A stretch of DNA of 64,000 nucleotides from Arenicella chitinivorans (GTDB lineage Bacteria; Pseudomonadota; Gammaproteobacteria; Arenicellales; Arenicellaceae). Positions 1 through 8,272 of this stretch are shown piece by piece. The position numbers and the translations under genes were made by a program. Positions within the stretch are counted from its first letter, which is position 1. The number at the start of each line of letters is the position of its first letter. The DNA is taken from contig NZ_BMXA01000002.1 of NCBI RefSeq assembly GCF_014651515.1, forward strand, positions 965,501 to 1,029,500, read 5' to 3'. Below the pieces are notes generated by a model that searched no databases, had not been told where the DNA came from, and saw only the letters and a list, made by a program, of their open reading frames with translations.

Positions 1-992
1 CTAAGGTTGGTGACACAATAACGTTGGCCAAACACGGCATCGACAAACCATTGGCGGGTTTTAAAGAGGTACAGCCTCGGGTGTTTGCGGGTCTGTATCC
101 GATCAATTCAGCGGACTATGATTCGTTCCGCGATGCGTTGGGTAAGTTGCGTTTGAATGATGCGTCCTTGGTCTATGATCCGGAAGTATCCGACGCGCTG
201 GGTCTGGGGTTCCGTTGCGGCTTTCTCGGTATGCTGCATATGGAAATTATCCAGGAGCGCCTAGAGCGGGAATACGATATGGATCTGATCACCACGGCCC
301 CCACCGTGGTGTATCGAGTGTTACTCAAGAGCGGCGAATTAATAGAGGTAGATAACCCGTCAGCTCTGCCAGATTTGTCGAAAATCGAAGAAATCCAAGA
401 GCCCGTCATCGACGCTAATATGCTCATGCCCGAGGAGTATATCGGTGCTGTGATGACGCTGTGTATTGAAAAGCGTGGAATTCAGAAGAATATTCAGTAC
501 CTTGGTCGGCAGGTCATGCTGCATTTCGAACTGCCGTTGAACGAGGTCGTGATGGACTTTTTCGATCGTTTGAAATCCGTGAGTCGCGGTTACGCATCAC
601 TCGACTATCAGATTAAAGAGTACCGCGCGAGTGATATGGTTAAAGTCGATATTCTGATTAACGGTGACCAGGTTGATCCACTGGCGATTCTGGTGCATCG
701 CGAGCAATCGATTTATCGTGGTCGGGAACTGGTCAAACGTATGCGTGAATTGATACCTCGACAAATGTTCGATGTGGCGATTCAGGCCGCGATTGGTTCC
801 AAAGTGATTGCGCGTGAAACAGTGAAAGCGCTGCGTAAAAACGTGACTGCCAAATGTTACGGTGGTGATTTATCACGTAAACGTAAGTTGCTCGAAAAGC
901 AGAAAGAAGGTAAGAAACGGATGAAACAAATTGGATCGGTTGAAATTCCGCAGGAAGCATTCCTGGCAGTACTCAAGACCAGTGGGGATTAA
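1..992 (+). CDS. lepA: Elongation factor 4 (LepA), C-terminal part
   Basis: Partial gene: the frame is open from the left edge of the window, so the GTPase domain lies outside it. The visible ~330 residues cover the EF-G-like domains III and V and the LepA-specific C-terminal domain, ending in a basic segment with [19 protein letters not shown]. LepA is a ribosome-associated translational GTPase that helps stalled or mis-translocated ribosomes and 30S biogenesis. It is followed two bases after its stop by lepB, the common gammaproteobacterial order, so the two are almost certainly co-transcribed. Identification rests on strong similarity to the family as I know it. Confidence 0.97.
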   Translation, partial: KVGDTITLAKHGIDKPLAGFKEVQPRVFAGLYPINSADYDSFRDALGKLRLNDASLVYDPEVSDALGLGFRCGFLGMLHMEIIQERLEREYDMDLITTAPTVVYRVLLKSGELIEVDNPSALPDLSKIEEIQEPVIDANMLMPEEYIGAVMTLCIEKRGIQKNIQYLGRQVMLHFELPLNEVVMDFFDRLKSVSRGYASLDYQIKEYRASDMVKVDILINGDQVDPLAILVHREQSIYRGRELVKRMRELIPRQMFDVAIQAAIGSKVIARETVKALRKNVTAKCYGGDLSRKRKLLEKQKEGKKRMKQIGSVEIPQEAFLAVLKTSGD

Positions 993-994
993 TT

Positions 995-1822
995 GTGTTT
1001 GAGAAAGTATTATTTGGCCTCATCGTCCTGTGTGGTGTGGTGATTTTAGCGTGTCGTTATGTGTTTCCGCAGCTGGCAAAACGCGAACCCGAGCCGTGGT
1101 ACTTGGACTACGCCCGGTCGTTTTTTCCCGTTTTGGTGCTGGTGTTCATGCTGCGTGGCTTTGTTGCAGAACCGTTCCGAATTCCGTCAGGTTCTATGTA
1201 CCCGACGTTGGAGATTGGTGACTTTATCCTAGTGAATAAATACGCTTACGGGATTAAGTTGCCCATCCTGCACACCCAAATATTGGAGGTTGGAGAGCCA
1301 AAACGCGGTGATATTGTGGTCTTTCGTTATCCCCAAGACCCGAGCCAAAACTACATTAAGCGTTTGATAGGTTTGCCGGGTGACACAGTTGAGTATTACC
1401 AAGGCACGGTGTTCGTGAATGGCCAGAAGATCAGCCCAGTCAAATTGGGTGAATATGAGTATGTAGATCAAAAAGGGCAACGTATTCGTGGCACCGAGTA
1501 TGAGCAGACCATCGCAGTTGATAACTCAGCGTCTGCCAGTGAGGTTAGATTCAAGACACTTGCACTATTTAGTAACCATCGTTCAAGTGCTCAGCGTGCC
1601 TGGAAAGTGCCCGAAGGTCAGTATTTTATGATGGGGGATAATCGTGACAGCAGTGCAGATTCCAGGACTTGGGGATTTTTACCGCAAGAAAACATTGTTG
1701 GCAAAGCCTTCTTTGTTTGGATGAGTTGGGGCAATGAAGACAACCCGAATGGTGGCGGTATCGACTTTGAACGAATAGGGACGCGTATCCAAGCTGAGAC
1801 GCTTAGTACTGGTGCTGAGTAA
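995..1822 (+). CDS. lepB: Signal peptidase I
   Basis: Membrane-anchored serine protease that removes signal peptides from exported preproteins. The 275-residue product has two N-terminal hydrophobic segments (about 3-25 and 42-57). The catalytic serine lies in SGSM (Ser67) and the general-base lysine in YIKRLIGLPGD (Lys122); the GDNRDSSADSR box is also present. The start is a GTG two bases after the lepA stop, implying translational coupling. The size is slightly under the E. coli enzyme. Downstream come a DUF4845 gene, rnc and era, as usual. Confidence 0.97.
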   Translation: MFEKVLFGLIVLCGVVILACRYVFPQLAKREPEPWYLDYARSFFPVLVLVFMLRGFVAEPFRIPSGSMYPTLEIGDFILVNKYAYGIKLPILHTQILEVGEPKRGDIVVFRYPQDPSQNYIKRLIGLPGDTVEYYQGTVFVNGQKISPVKLGEYEYVDQKGQRIRGTEYEQTIAVDNSASASEVRFKTLALFSNHRSSAQRAWKVPEGQYFMMGDNRDSSADSRTWGFLPQENIVGKAFFVWMSWGNEDNPNGGGIDFERIGTRIQAETLSTGAE

Positions 1823-1869
1823 ACGCTTGAGATACCCTGTATACAATCAACTCGATGAGGATTAATAGA

Positions 1870-2301
1870 ATGAGACCAATGCAAACAATGACTCGACAAA
1901 AGCCAATGGTTCGTTTCTCGCGTCAGGCCGGCTGGACGTTCTGGAGTCTCGCCTTTACGATGGGTGTGATTCTGTTCTTTGCCTACGTGGGAATGCAACT
2001 TGTGCCAGTTTATTCCACCAATCAGAATATTAGAAACGCAATGATCGTCGCGGTTGAAGGGTCTGATCTAAGAACAGTATCACGTGGGCAAATTATTGAA
2101 CGTATGAAACGCCAGTTGTATATGGATAGTTCGCACGAAGCGCTCGATTACAAAAACGATTTGAAAGTAAAGCGTAGCCGAAACCGATTTACTGTTGAAG
2201 CGGACTACGAAGCCAAGGTCCCATTGTTCTCAAATCTAAGTGTGACCGTCGACTTTAACCCCATCGTCGATTGTGACTTAAATGGTCGATGCGAGAAATA
2301 G
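1870..2301 (+). CDS. DUF4845 family membrane protein
   Basis: Small protein of about 143 residues with one N-terminal membrane segment (roughly residues 20-45, WTFWSLAFTMGVILFFAYVG) followed by a soluble domain facing the periplasm. It has the position (between lepB and rnc) and pattern of the DUF4845 family, whose function is unknown. An ATG at 1855 is also in frame, but the ATG at 1870 is preceded by GAGGA at a suitable distance, so I prefer it. Probably in the same transcript as lepB and rnc. Confidence 0.8.
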   Translation: MRPMQTMTRQKPMVRFSRQAGWTFWSLAFTMGVILFFAYVGMQLVPVYSTNQNIRNAMIVAVEGSDLRTVSRGQIIERMKRQLYMDSSHEALDYKNDLKVKRSRNRFTVEADYEAKVPLFSNLSVTVDFNPIVDCDLNGRCEK

Positions 2302-2330
2302 TCACGTTCAATCAATGAGTCCAGCTGTCC

Positions 2331-3026
2331 ATGGCGCAGAATAAGCTTGCCGCATTGATGCGAAAGATTGGCTACCAGTTCAAGGACGAAAAGCTGTTGT
2401 CTTTGGCGATGACGCATCGTAGCAAGGGAGCCAAAAATTACGAACGTCTGGAGTTTCTGGGCGACAGCATTTTAGGCTTTGTGGTGGCGGACTTCTTGTT
2501 CCATAAATTTCCGCATTTGGCTGAAGGTAAGCTCAGCCGAATGCGTTCCAGCCTAGTGCGTAAAGAGACTTTGGCCACGGTGGCGCGCGAGTTAGATATG
2601 TCGAGCTACCTTATTCTAGGAGAGGGAGAGTTAAAGAGCGGTGGTTTTAACCGTGATTCCATTTTAGCGGATACGGTTGAAAGTCTGATCGGCGCGCTGT
2701 ATCTAGACGCCGACTTCTCGGTTGCCAGTGAGTTTATTCATACGCACTTCAGTGCTCAATTTGAGAATATCTCGGACGAATCCACGTTTAAAGATGCAAA
2801 GAGCCGATTGCAGGAAGCGATGCAAAAGCGCGGTATGAGTCTTCCGACCTACACCATTGTCGAGACCATGGGCGAACAGCACAATCAACGATTTACCGTG
2901 GAGTGCGTGTTGGACGATATGCCAATACGTTCCGAGGCCACCGCGCGATCACGACGCCTGGCTGAACAAAAGGCTGCAGCCGATGTGCTGCGACAAGTTA
3001 AACAAGTTAACGAGCAGTCAAAATAA
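2331..3026 (+). CDS. rnc: Ribonuclease III
   Basis: Double-strand-specific endoribonuclease for rRNA and mRNA processing. The 231-residue protein has the signature ERLEFLGDS with metal ligands Glu41 and Asp45, and the second acidic pair in DTVESLIGALYLD (Asp114, Glu117). A C-terminal double-stranded RNA-binding domain follows (about 155-225, ending ARSRRLAEQKAAADVL). The era start codon lies 4 bases after the stop, the conserved rnc-era coupling. Confidence 0.98.
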   Translation: MAQNKLAALMRKIGYQFKDEKLLSLAMTHRSKGAKNYERLEFLGDSILGFVVADFLFHKFPHLAEGKLSRMRSSLVRKETLATVARELDMSSYLILGEGELKSGGFNRDSILADTVESLIGALYLDADFSVASEFIHTHFSAQFENISDESTFKDAKSRLQEAMQKRGMSLPTYTIVETMGEQHNQRFTVECVLDDMPIRSEATARSRRLAEQKAAADVLRQVKQVNEQSK

Positions 3027-3030
3027 GGTC

Positions 3031-3951
3031 ATGAAATCCGAGTACAAGTTTGGCTATGTCACCATTATTGGCAAACCGAATGTGGGCAAGTCGACACTGA
3101 TGAACCGGATTATCGGTCAGAAGATCAGTATTACCTCGCATCGACCTCAGACCACGCGTCATCGAATTCTGGGGATTCACACTGATGATCAAAAACAGAT
3201 CGTGTTTGTTGATACTCCCGGCATTCATTCGGTGGCTAAAAAGTCAAATCGACGCACCATCAATCGTGTGATCAACAAGACAGCGATCACCAGTATCGAT
3301 GGTGTCGACGTGGTTTGTCTGATGATTCCCGCTAGCGGATGGACTGATGCCGATCGCCACGTGCTAACCGCATTAAAAGGCTATAAAACGCCAGTGGTTT
3401 TAGTCATCAATAAGCTCGATAAACTGAAGTCGGTTAATGACCTGTTGCCCCTGATTTCCCAATCTAATGAGCTGTATCCCTTTGCCGCCATCGTACCGAT
3501 TAGCGCCTTGGGACGCGGTAGTAATGACAATGTCGATCATTTGCTGGACGTGCTCACTACTCACCTCCCTGACGCACCGCCGGGTTTCGATGAGGATCAG
3601 ATTACGGATCGAAGTTATCGTTTCTTAGTCTCAGAGTTGGTGCGTGAACAGTTATTCCGCCGCCTCGGAGATGAGTTACCGTATGCCACTGCGGTGGAGG
3701 TGACGGAATTCCAGTTAGAGGATAAGCGCGCGCTGATTAACTGCGATATTTGGGTTGAAAAGGATTCGCATAAGGCCATGGTGATTGGCAAAAAAGGGGA
3801 GGCGCTGAAGCAAATTGGTACTGCTGCACGTTTGAATTGTGAACGCTTGTTGGAACGAAAGGTCTTCTTGGAGTTATTCGTAAAGGTTCGCTCAGGCTGG
3901 TCAGATAATGCCCGTGATCTGTACAGCTTGGGTTATGATGAGGGCGTTTAG
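3031..3951 (+). CDS. era: GTPase Era
   Basis: Essential GTPase that binds 16S rRNA and helps 30S maturation. The G1 loop GKPNVGKS is at residues 14-21, switch II/G3 DTPG and G4 NKLD follow, and the C-terminal KH domain shows VIGKKGEALKQIG. The frame is open further upstream inside rnc, but the ATG at 3031 gives MKSEYKFGYVTIIG, matching the normal Era N-terminus (306 residues), and follows AAGGTC. Co-transcribed with rnc and recO. Confidence 0.98.
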   Translation: MKSEYKFGYVTIIGKPNVGKSTLMNRIIGQKISITSHRPQTTRHRILGIHTDDQKQIVFVDTPGIHSVAKKSNRRTINRVINKTAITSIDGVDVVCLMIPASGWTDADRHVLTALKGYKTPVVLVINKLDKLKSVNDLLPLISQSNELYPFAAIVPISALGRGSNDNVDHLLDVLTTHLPDAPPGFDEDQITDRSYRFLVSELVREQLFRRLGDELPYATAVEVTEFQLEDKRALINCDIWVEKDSHKAMVIGKKGEALKQIGTAARLNCERLLERKVFLELFVKVRSGWSDNARDLYSLGYDEGV

Positions 3952-3992
3952 CCGGTCTCTATCCATCGAGTCAATCCGTTTTCGGGTCTTGT

Positions 3993-4739
3993 ATGCGTAC
4001 CCATCAACAACCGTCCTATATTTTACTTAATCGTCCCTACAGTGAGACATCCTGGATTGTTGAGGTGTTTTCCAGGGAGTACGGGCGAATCGCATTGATG
4101 GCTAAGGGTGCGCGTCGAATTAAATCCAAGCTCAAAAGTGTGTTAATGCCGTTTCAGCCGACCTTGTTAAGCTGGACTGGTAAAGGCGAAGTGCCTACAC
4201 TGACCGCAGCGGAAATTGATTTAAGTGACTTTAATGTCTACGTTCAGGAAATGACCGGAGATGCGTTGGTTTGCGGTTTTTACTGCAACGAGTTGCTGAC
4301 ACGACTGCTACACCGGCACGATCCGCATCACGACTTGTTTGATCGTTATCACCAGACAATAAAGTCCTTGTCGGACCCAGAAAACGCGAGCCGCTTGTCT
4401 TCGGTGCTGCGCGGTTTTGAGCGCACGATCATCAAGGAAACTGGATACGAAGTTAATTTTGTTCACGAAAGTGATGGTAAAACACCTTTGCGGGACGACG
4501 GCCATTATCAGTTTCATGCCGGGCAAGGGTTCATTCGCATGCCACATCCACACAATAATACGGTGTCAGGCAGTACAATCCGAGCAATGTCTGTTGGTAT
4601 GGATGAAAACACACCACCTCACCAGCAAGCACAAGGGAAACGTATAATGCGTGACATTTTGCGCCATAGCCTTGGCCACAAAGAGATCGTGAGTCGTGCA
4701 TTGTTCTACCCGAAAGCAAAGCCGCAACCACCCAAATAG
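3993..4739 (+). CDS. recO: DNA repair protein RecO
   Basis: Recombination mediator that, with RecR, loads RecA on SSB-coated DNA and anneals strands. The 248-residue product starts with the typical OB fold (YILLNRPYSETSWIVEVFSREYGRIALMAKGAR). The rest is the helical C-terminal domain. The zinc-binding cysteines seen in some RecO proteins are not evident. It lies between era and pdxJ as in many gammaproteobacteria; recR is elsewhere in this window (29.9 kb). Confidence 0.95.
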   Translation: MRTHQQPSYILLNRPYSETSWIVEVFSREYGRIALMAKGARRIKSKLKSVLMPFQPTLLSWTGKGEVPTLTAAEIDLSDFNVYVQEMTGDALVCGFYCNELLTRLLHRHDPHHDLFDRYHQTIKSLSDPENASRLSSVLRGFERTIIKETGYEVNFVHESDGKTPLRDDGHYQFHAGQGFIRMPHPHNNTVSGSTIRAMSVGMDENTPPHQQAQGKRIMRDILRHSLGHKEIVSRALFYPKAKPQPPK

Positions 4740-4786
4740 TTGAGTCAGTGTTGCTGACCGGAAACACAACCTAAGAAAGCAGAGTT

Positions 4787-5557
4787 ATGAGTCAACCTCA
4801 CACAGAGCATCACGTCATTGAATTAGGCGTTAATGTGGATCATATCGCAACCTTAAGACAGGCTCGAGGCACCACGTATCCCTGTCCGGTTCAGGCCGCT
4901 GATATAGCGCGCCAGGCTGGGGCGGATGGTGTCACTGTGCACCTGCGTGAAGATCGACGTCACATCCAGGATCAGGATGTGTATCGAATTCGACGTGAAG
5001 TGGCGCTGCCAATGAACCTAGAGATGGCGACCACGAAGGAAATGCTCGAAATTGCGTTGCAAGTGCTGCCGAAAGAGTGTTGTTTGGTACCCGAGAAGCG
5101 TTCTGAATTGACGACCGAAGGTGGTCTGGATGTGTTGTCACAGGTTGCTGCGCTGACGGATTACGTTGGTGAGCTTAGTGCTGCGGGAATTATGGTGTCG
5201 TTATTCATTGACCCTGAGCCGGCGCAGATTGAAGCCAGTAAGCATGTCGGTGCGGCGATTGTCGAACTGCACACTGGGCAATACGCCGACGCCCAAGGTG
5301 ACGGCGCCGCGGCCGAACTAATCCGTATTCGAGATGCGGCCAAGATCGCGCATGCGCTTGGTATGCAGGTTAATGCGGGGCATGGCTTGCACTACCAAAA
5401 CGTTGTACCAATCGCACAAATCCCCGAAGTTGTGTGCTTGAATATTGGTCACGCCATCGTCTCGAGAGCGGCGATCACTGGCTTTTATGAAGCGGTGTTC
5501 GCGATGAAGCAAATCATGAATGGTGCGCGTCTCGATGGTGAAGGCGCTGGGCTTTAA
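4787..5557 (+). CDS. pdxJ: Pyridoxine 5'-phosphate synthase PdxJ
   Basis: Condenses 1-deoxyxylulose 5-phosphate with 3-amino-2-oxopropyl phosphate to form pyridoxine 5'-phosphate, in vitamin B6 biosynthesis. The TIM-barrel protein (256 residues) shows the family blocks [17 protein letters not shown] near the N-terminus, [15 protein letters not shown], and [11 protein letters not shown] and [12 protein letters not shown] near the C-terminus. It is preceded by AAGAAAGCAGAG as a ribosome-binding region. The usual downstream acpS is absent: a convergent lytic transglycosylase gene begins 2 bases after the stop. Confidence 0.97.
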   Translation: MSQPHTEHHVIELGVNVDHIATLRQARGTTYPCPVQAADIARQAGADGVTVHLREDRRHIQDQDVYRIRREVALPMNLEMATTKEMLEIALQVLPKECCLVPEKRSELTTEGGLDVLSQVAALTDYVGELSAAGIMVSLFIDPEPAQIEASKHVGAAIVELHTGQYADAQGDGAAAELIRIRDAAKIAHALGMQVNAGHGLHYQNVVPIAQIPEVVCLNIGHAIVSRAAITGFYEAVFAMKQIMNGARLDGEGAGL

Positions 5558-5558
5558 C

Positions 5559-6197
5559 TTAGATTTGTTTCTTGTATAGCTTGTAGAGACGCAATACTTT
5601 GCTTACATAGTCCTGTGTTTCAGGGTAGGGCGGAATGCCATTGTACTTGCTGACTGCGCCTTCTCCCGCATTGTAAGCCGCCAGAGAAAGTTCTTTGTTG
5701 CTGTTATAGCGTTCCATCAAGTCTTTGAGGTGTTGTACCCCAGCTTCAACATTTCGATTGGGGTTGAAGTGGTCTTGGTTTAGTTGGTAGCTTGACGCGG
5801 TTGCGGGCATTAACTGCATCAGTCCCATTGCCCCAGCATGCGAAATAGCCGCTGGGTCGAACGCAGACTCAACATGAATGACGGCTTTAACAAACGATGG
5901 TTCTAAATCGTATTTGAGCGCCACATTCACGATCAGTGCATCGTATTGCGATTTGATTGGTTTGTGCATATACGGCGCATTACGGCGTGTTGCACCGTAG
6001 GGCTTGGTTGCATAACTGCGCACTAGTTTGTACCCAGGTTTACGAACCTTTTTATCGGTGATGAGTCTGCTACCATCGGGCGTCAGGTAAACGAACACCG
6101 TCGCCTGCGCCGCCGACAAGGTGCAGGTCATCACAACTAGCGATAGCAGCAACACGGTTTTAAGGCGTATAATGCTGGCGAAAAATGATTCACGCAT
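5559..6197 (-). CDS. Lytic murein transglycosylase, SLT domain with DUF4124-like N-terminus
   Basis: Probably exported: an N-terminal hydrophobic signal (about residues 10-32, ending in ATLSAAQA-like sequence) precedes a short DUF4124-like segment (VFVYLTPDGSRLITDKK). The SLT (LT family 1) domain covers about 90-205. The catalytic Glu is in HVESAFDP, and GAMGLMQLMP, LAAYNAGEGAV and YPETQDYVSKV are classic family motifs. It cleaves peptidoglycan glycan strands to 1,6-anhydro products. It is a single gene convergent with pdxJ, and its mRNA would begin with the structured leader at 6198-6275. Confidence 0.92.
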   Translation of the reverse strand: MRESFFASIIRLKTVLLLSLVVMTCTLSAAQATVFVYLTPDGSRLITDKKVRKPGYKLVRSYATKPYGATRRNAPYMHKPIKSQYDALIVNVALKYDLEPSFVKAVIHVESAFDPAAISHAGAMGLMQLMPATASSYQLNQDHFNPNRNVEAGVQHLKDLMERYNSNKELSLAAYNAGEGAVSKYNGIPPYPETQDYVSKVLRLYKLYKKQI

Positions 6198-6275
6198 GAT
6201 TAAAGTTAGCTACTCTTGTTGGGGAGGATCAAGGCAGATAGGCACTGGGCCTGCACCGACCTCCCGAGACTTGAT
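6198..6275 (-). promoter_or_regulatory. Structured 5' leader of the lytic transglycosylase gene (possible pseudoknot)
   Basis: Read on the minus strand, ATCAAG (6275-6270) can pair with CTTGAT (6233-6228). GGGAGG lying inside that loop can pair with CCTCCC just outside it (6226-6221). A small GCAG/CTGC hairpin sits between them. Interleaved pairings of this kind form an H-type pseudoknot. A plausible minus-strand promoter (TTGCAC, ~17 bases, then TAAAAT) lies just upstream. No known riboswitch class is recognised; the structure is seen by eye only. Confidence 0.35.
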
Positions 6276-6441
6276 GCACATTTATTTTATCTTTATGTAA
6301 GTTAATGTGGTGCAACAAGGTCCTAATCAAAGTCTTTGTTATTCTAGGTGAATATTAGTATTAACTTGCGCTGTGGTACAGTCCGAATTAGACAATAGTT
6401 CAGCTTGATTCGATATTGCCACACAAACCTCGGTGATCTGT

Positions 6442-6927
6442 ATGCCTTCTTTTGATGTTGTGTCTGAAATAAACAAGCCTGAGCTAGCGAACGCGCTGCA
6501 TCAGGCAAATAAAGAACTCAGTACTCGGTTCGATTTTAAGGGTACTGATGCACGGGTCGAGTCTAACGAACAAAGTTTGACCGTCTTTGCCGACAATGAG
6601 TTTCAGGTTAAGCAGGCAGTTGATGTCTTGTGCTTGAAGCTCGCGGCACGTGGTATTGATTTGGCCTGCCTGGAATATCGCCCGATAGAGGAAATTGGTG
6701 GCGGTAAAGCTCGGCAGATCCTTTTGCTACGTGAGGGCATCAACTCAGATCTTGGTCGCAAACTGGTGAAACAAATTAAAGATCAGAAACTAAAAGTGCA
6801 AACCGCAATACAAGGTGATCAACTCCGTGTCACGGGGAAGAAGCGCGACGACTTGCAAGCTGTGATCGCTTTTTTAAAGCAAGCGGATGCGGGTATTCCG
6901 CTGCAATTTAATAATTTTCGAGACTAA
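6442..6927 (+). CDS. yajQ: YajQ family cyclic di-GMP/nucleotide-binding protein
   Basis: UPF0234/YajQ family, about 161 residues with two RRM-like folds. Blocks include MPSFDVVSEINKPELANA, STRFDFKGTDA and the C-terminal QVTGKKRDDLQAVI-type segment (here RVTGKKRDDLQAVIAFLK). Characterised homologues bind nucleic acid or tRNA, and in Xanthomonas bind cyclic di-GMP. A GTG three codons upstream (6433) is in frame, but the family N-terminus matches the ATG at 6442. Likely the first gene of a short unit with dsbC. Confidence 0.93.
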   Translation: MPSFDVVSEINKPELANALHQANKELSTRFDFKGTDARVESNEQSLTVFADNEFQVKQAVDVLCLKLAARGIDLACLEYRPIEEIGGGKARQILLLREGINSDLGRKLVKQIKDQKLKVQTAIQGDQLRVTGKKRDDLQAVIAFLKQADAGIPLQFNNFRD

Positions 6928-6955
6928 TCGATTCTGGCTGGATCGTACTATATTA

Positions 6956-7720
6956 ATGGAAAAAATTATGCAACATATGTTAAAAAATATGACATCAATA
7001 TTGGCTATCTGTCTTTTCGTTGGCTTAGGTCTAACGGCGGCGCAAGCAGGCCCGCTAGAGGATGTCGACAAGGTGCGTGCAGAACTGGTAAAGATGGTGC
7101 CGCCAGCGAGTGATGCGCCGATTTTGGAGACGCCAGTCAATGGTGTGTATCGTCTTGAGCTCGATAACGGCTTTTATTACGCTTACGTGGATGGGGATCA
7201 CATCTTGTTTGGTGATTTGGTCAACACCAAAGATCAGATTAATTTAGGTGAGGTGGCGAAAGCTGAGCGCACATCAGCGTTGATCGAGGGCACACCTTTG
7301 AACAAAATGATTGTGTACGGTCCAAAAGATGCGAAACGTCATGTCACGGTGTTTACCGACATTGACTGCGGCTATTGTCGTAAACTTCATTTGGAAGTGC
7401 CAAACCTTAATGAGGCTGGCGTGCAAGTCCGTTATCTGGCTTTCCCGCGTGCCGGCGTGGGCTCAGAGAGTCACAAGAAGTACGTGTCCGTATGGTGTAA
7501 TGCCGATCAACAAGCAGCGTTAACCGATGCAAAAGCCGGTAAGAACGTGCCGCCAGCAAGTTGTGAAAACCCGGTTGCCGAGACCTACGAACTGGGCCGT
7601 AAAGCCGGTGTGTCGGGTACGCCAACTATTATTCTGGATGATGGTACCGTCACGCCGGGTTATGTGCCCTACACGGTTATATTAGAGCGTTTGGGTATCG
7701 CAGAGCAGGCCGGAGAGTAA
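6956..7720 (+). CDS. dsbC: Thiol:disulfide interchange protein DsbC
   Basis: Periplasmic disulfide isomerase. A signal peptide (hydrophobic MTSILAICLFVGLGLTAAQA) is followed by a dimerisation domain and a thioredoxin-fold domain with the active site CGYC (about residues 138-141 counting from 6956). The cis-proline motif is in GVSGTPTIIL. A second cysteine pair (WCN...SCEN) matches the structural disulfide of DsbC. Several in-frame ATGs (6956, 6968, 6977, 6989) leave the exact start uncertain; all keep the signal peptide. The gene ends at a bidirectional terminator shared with fdxA. Confidence 0.95.
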   Translation: MEKIMQHMLKNMTSILAICLFVGLGLTAAQAGPLEDVDKVRAELVKMVPPASDAPILETPVNGVYRLELDNGFYYAYVDGDHILFGDLVNTKDQINLGEVAKAERTSALIEGTPLNKMIVYGPKDAKRHVTVFTDIDCGYCRKLHLEVPNLNEAGVQVRYLAFPRAGVGSESHKKYVSVWCNADQQAALTDAKAGKNVPPASCENPVAETYELGRKAGVSGTPTIILDDGTVTPGYVPYTVILERLGIAEQAGE

Positions 7721-7787
7721 GGCGGGTTACCGTAAACGTAGGCGAGGTTGATCGATTACGTTTTGATTTGCCGCCGATCAAGACCAT

Positions 7788-7817
7788 AAAAAAGGAGCCA
7801 ATCGGCTCCTTTTTTTT
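7788..7817. terminator. Bidirectional intrinsic terminator between dsbC and fdxA
   Basis: A GGAGCC / GGCTCC stem with a 4-base loop is flanked by a run of A on the left and 8 T on the right. It can terminate both dsbC (plus) and fdxA (minus). Confidence 0.93.
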
Positions 7818-7839
7818 GATTCTATGTTCGAGCGTATTA

Positions 7840-8163
7840 TCAGCGCTCAAGCAACTCCAGTTTGCCTTCTTTTTCTGCCCACTGGTCAGCGTCCTCTAGC
7901 GCTGGCTTTTTCTCGGTGATGACTGGCCAAATTGCCGACAGTTCTTCGTTCAACGCTAAGTAGTGTTGATCCTTGTCTTCCAGGTCGTCGTCTGCCACGA
8001 TCGCGTTTACTGGGCACTCGGGTTCACATAGGCTGCAGTCAATGCATTCTTCCGGATCAATCACTAGAAAATTCGGCCCTTCATGAAAACAATCCACCGG
8101 GCAGACTTCAACACAATCCGTGTATTTGCACTTGATGCATTCTTCTTTTACTACATAGGTCAT
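7840..8163 (-). CDS. fdxA: 7Fe ferredoxin FdxA
   Basis: Small electron-transfer protein (107 residues) with one [3Fe-4S] and one [4Fe-4S] cluster. The cysteine pattern [17 protein letters not shown] followed by [16 protein letters not shown] is that of the Azotobacter/Pseudomonas FdxA type, with the long C-terminal tail. It lies downstream of mutS on the same strand, an arrangement also found in pseudomonads; the 109-base gap leaves room for its own promoter. Confidence 0.95.
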   Translation of the reverse strand: MTYVVKEECIKCKYTDCVEVCPVDCFHEGPNFLVIDPEECIDCSLCEPECPVNAIVADDDLEDKDQHYLALNEELSAIWPVITEKKPALEDADQWAEKEGKLELLER

Positions 8164-8272
8164 CGGTTATTTCTCCGCTACGTGTGCGAATCTGAATATA
8201 GTGGCACCTCACGGTGCGCCCAAAGATCGCGTATTTTATGTGCTGCCGGTGCGTAAATCAATGCGCTGTGTG

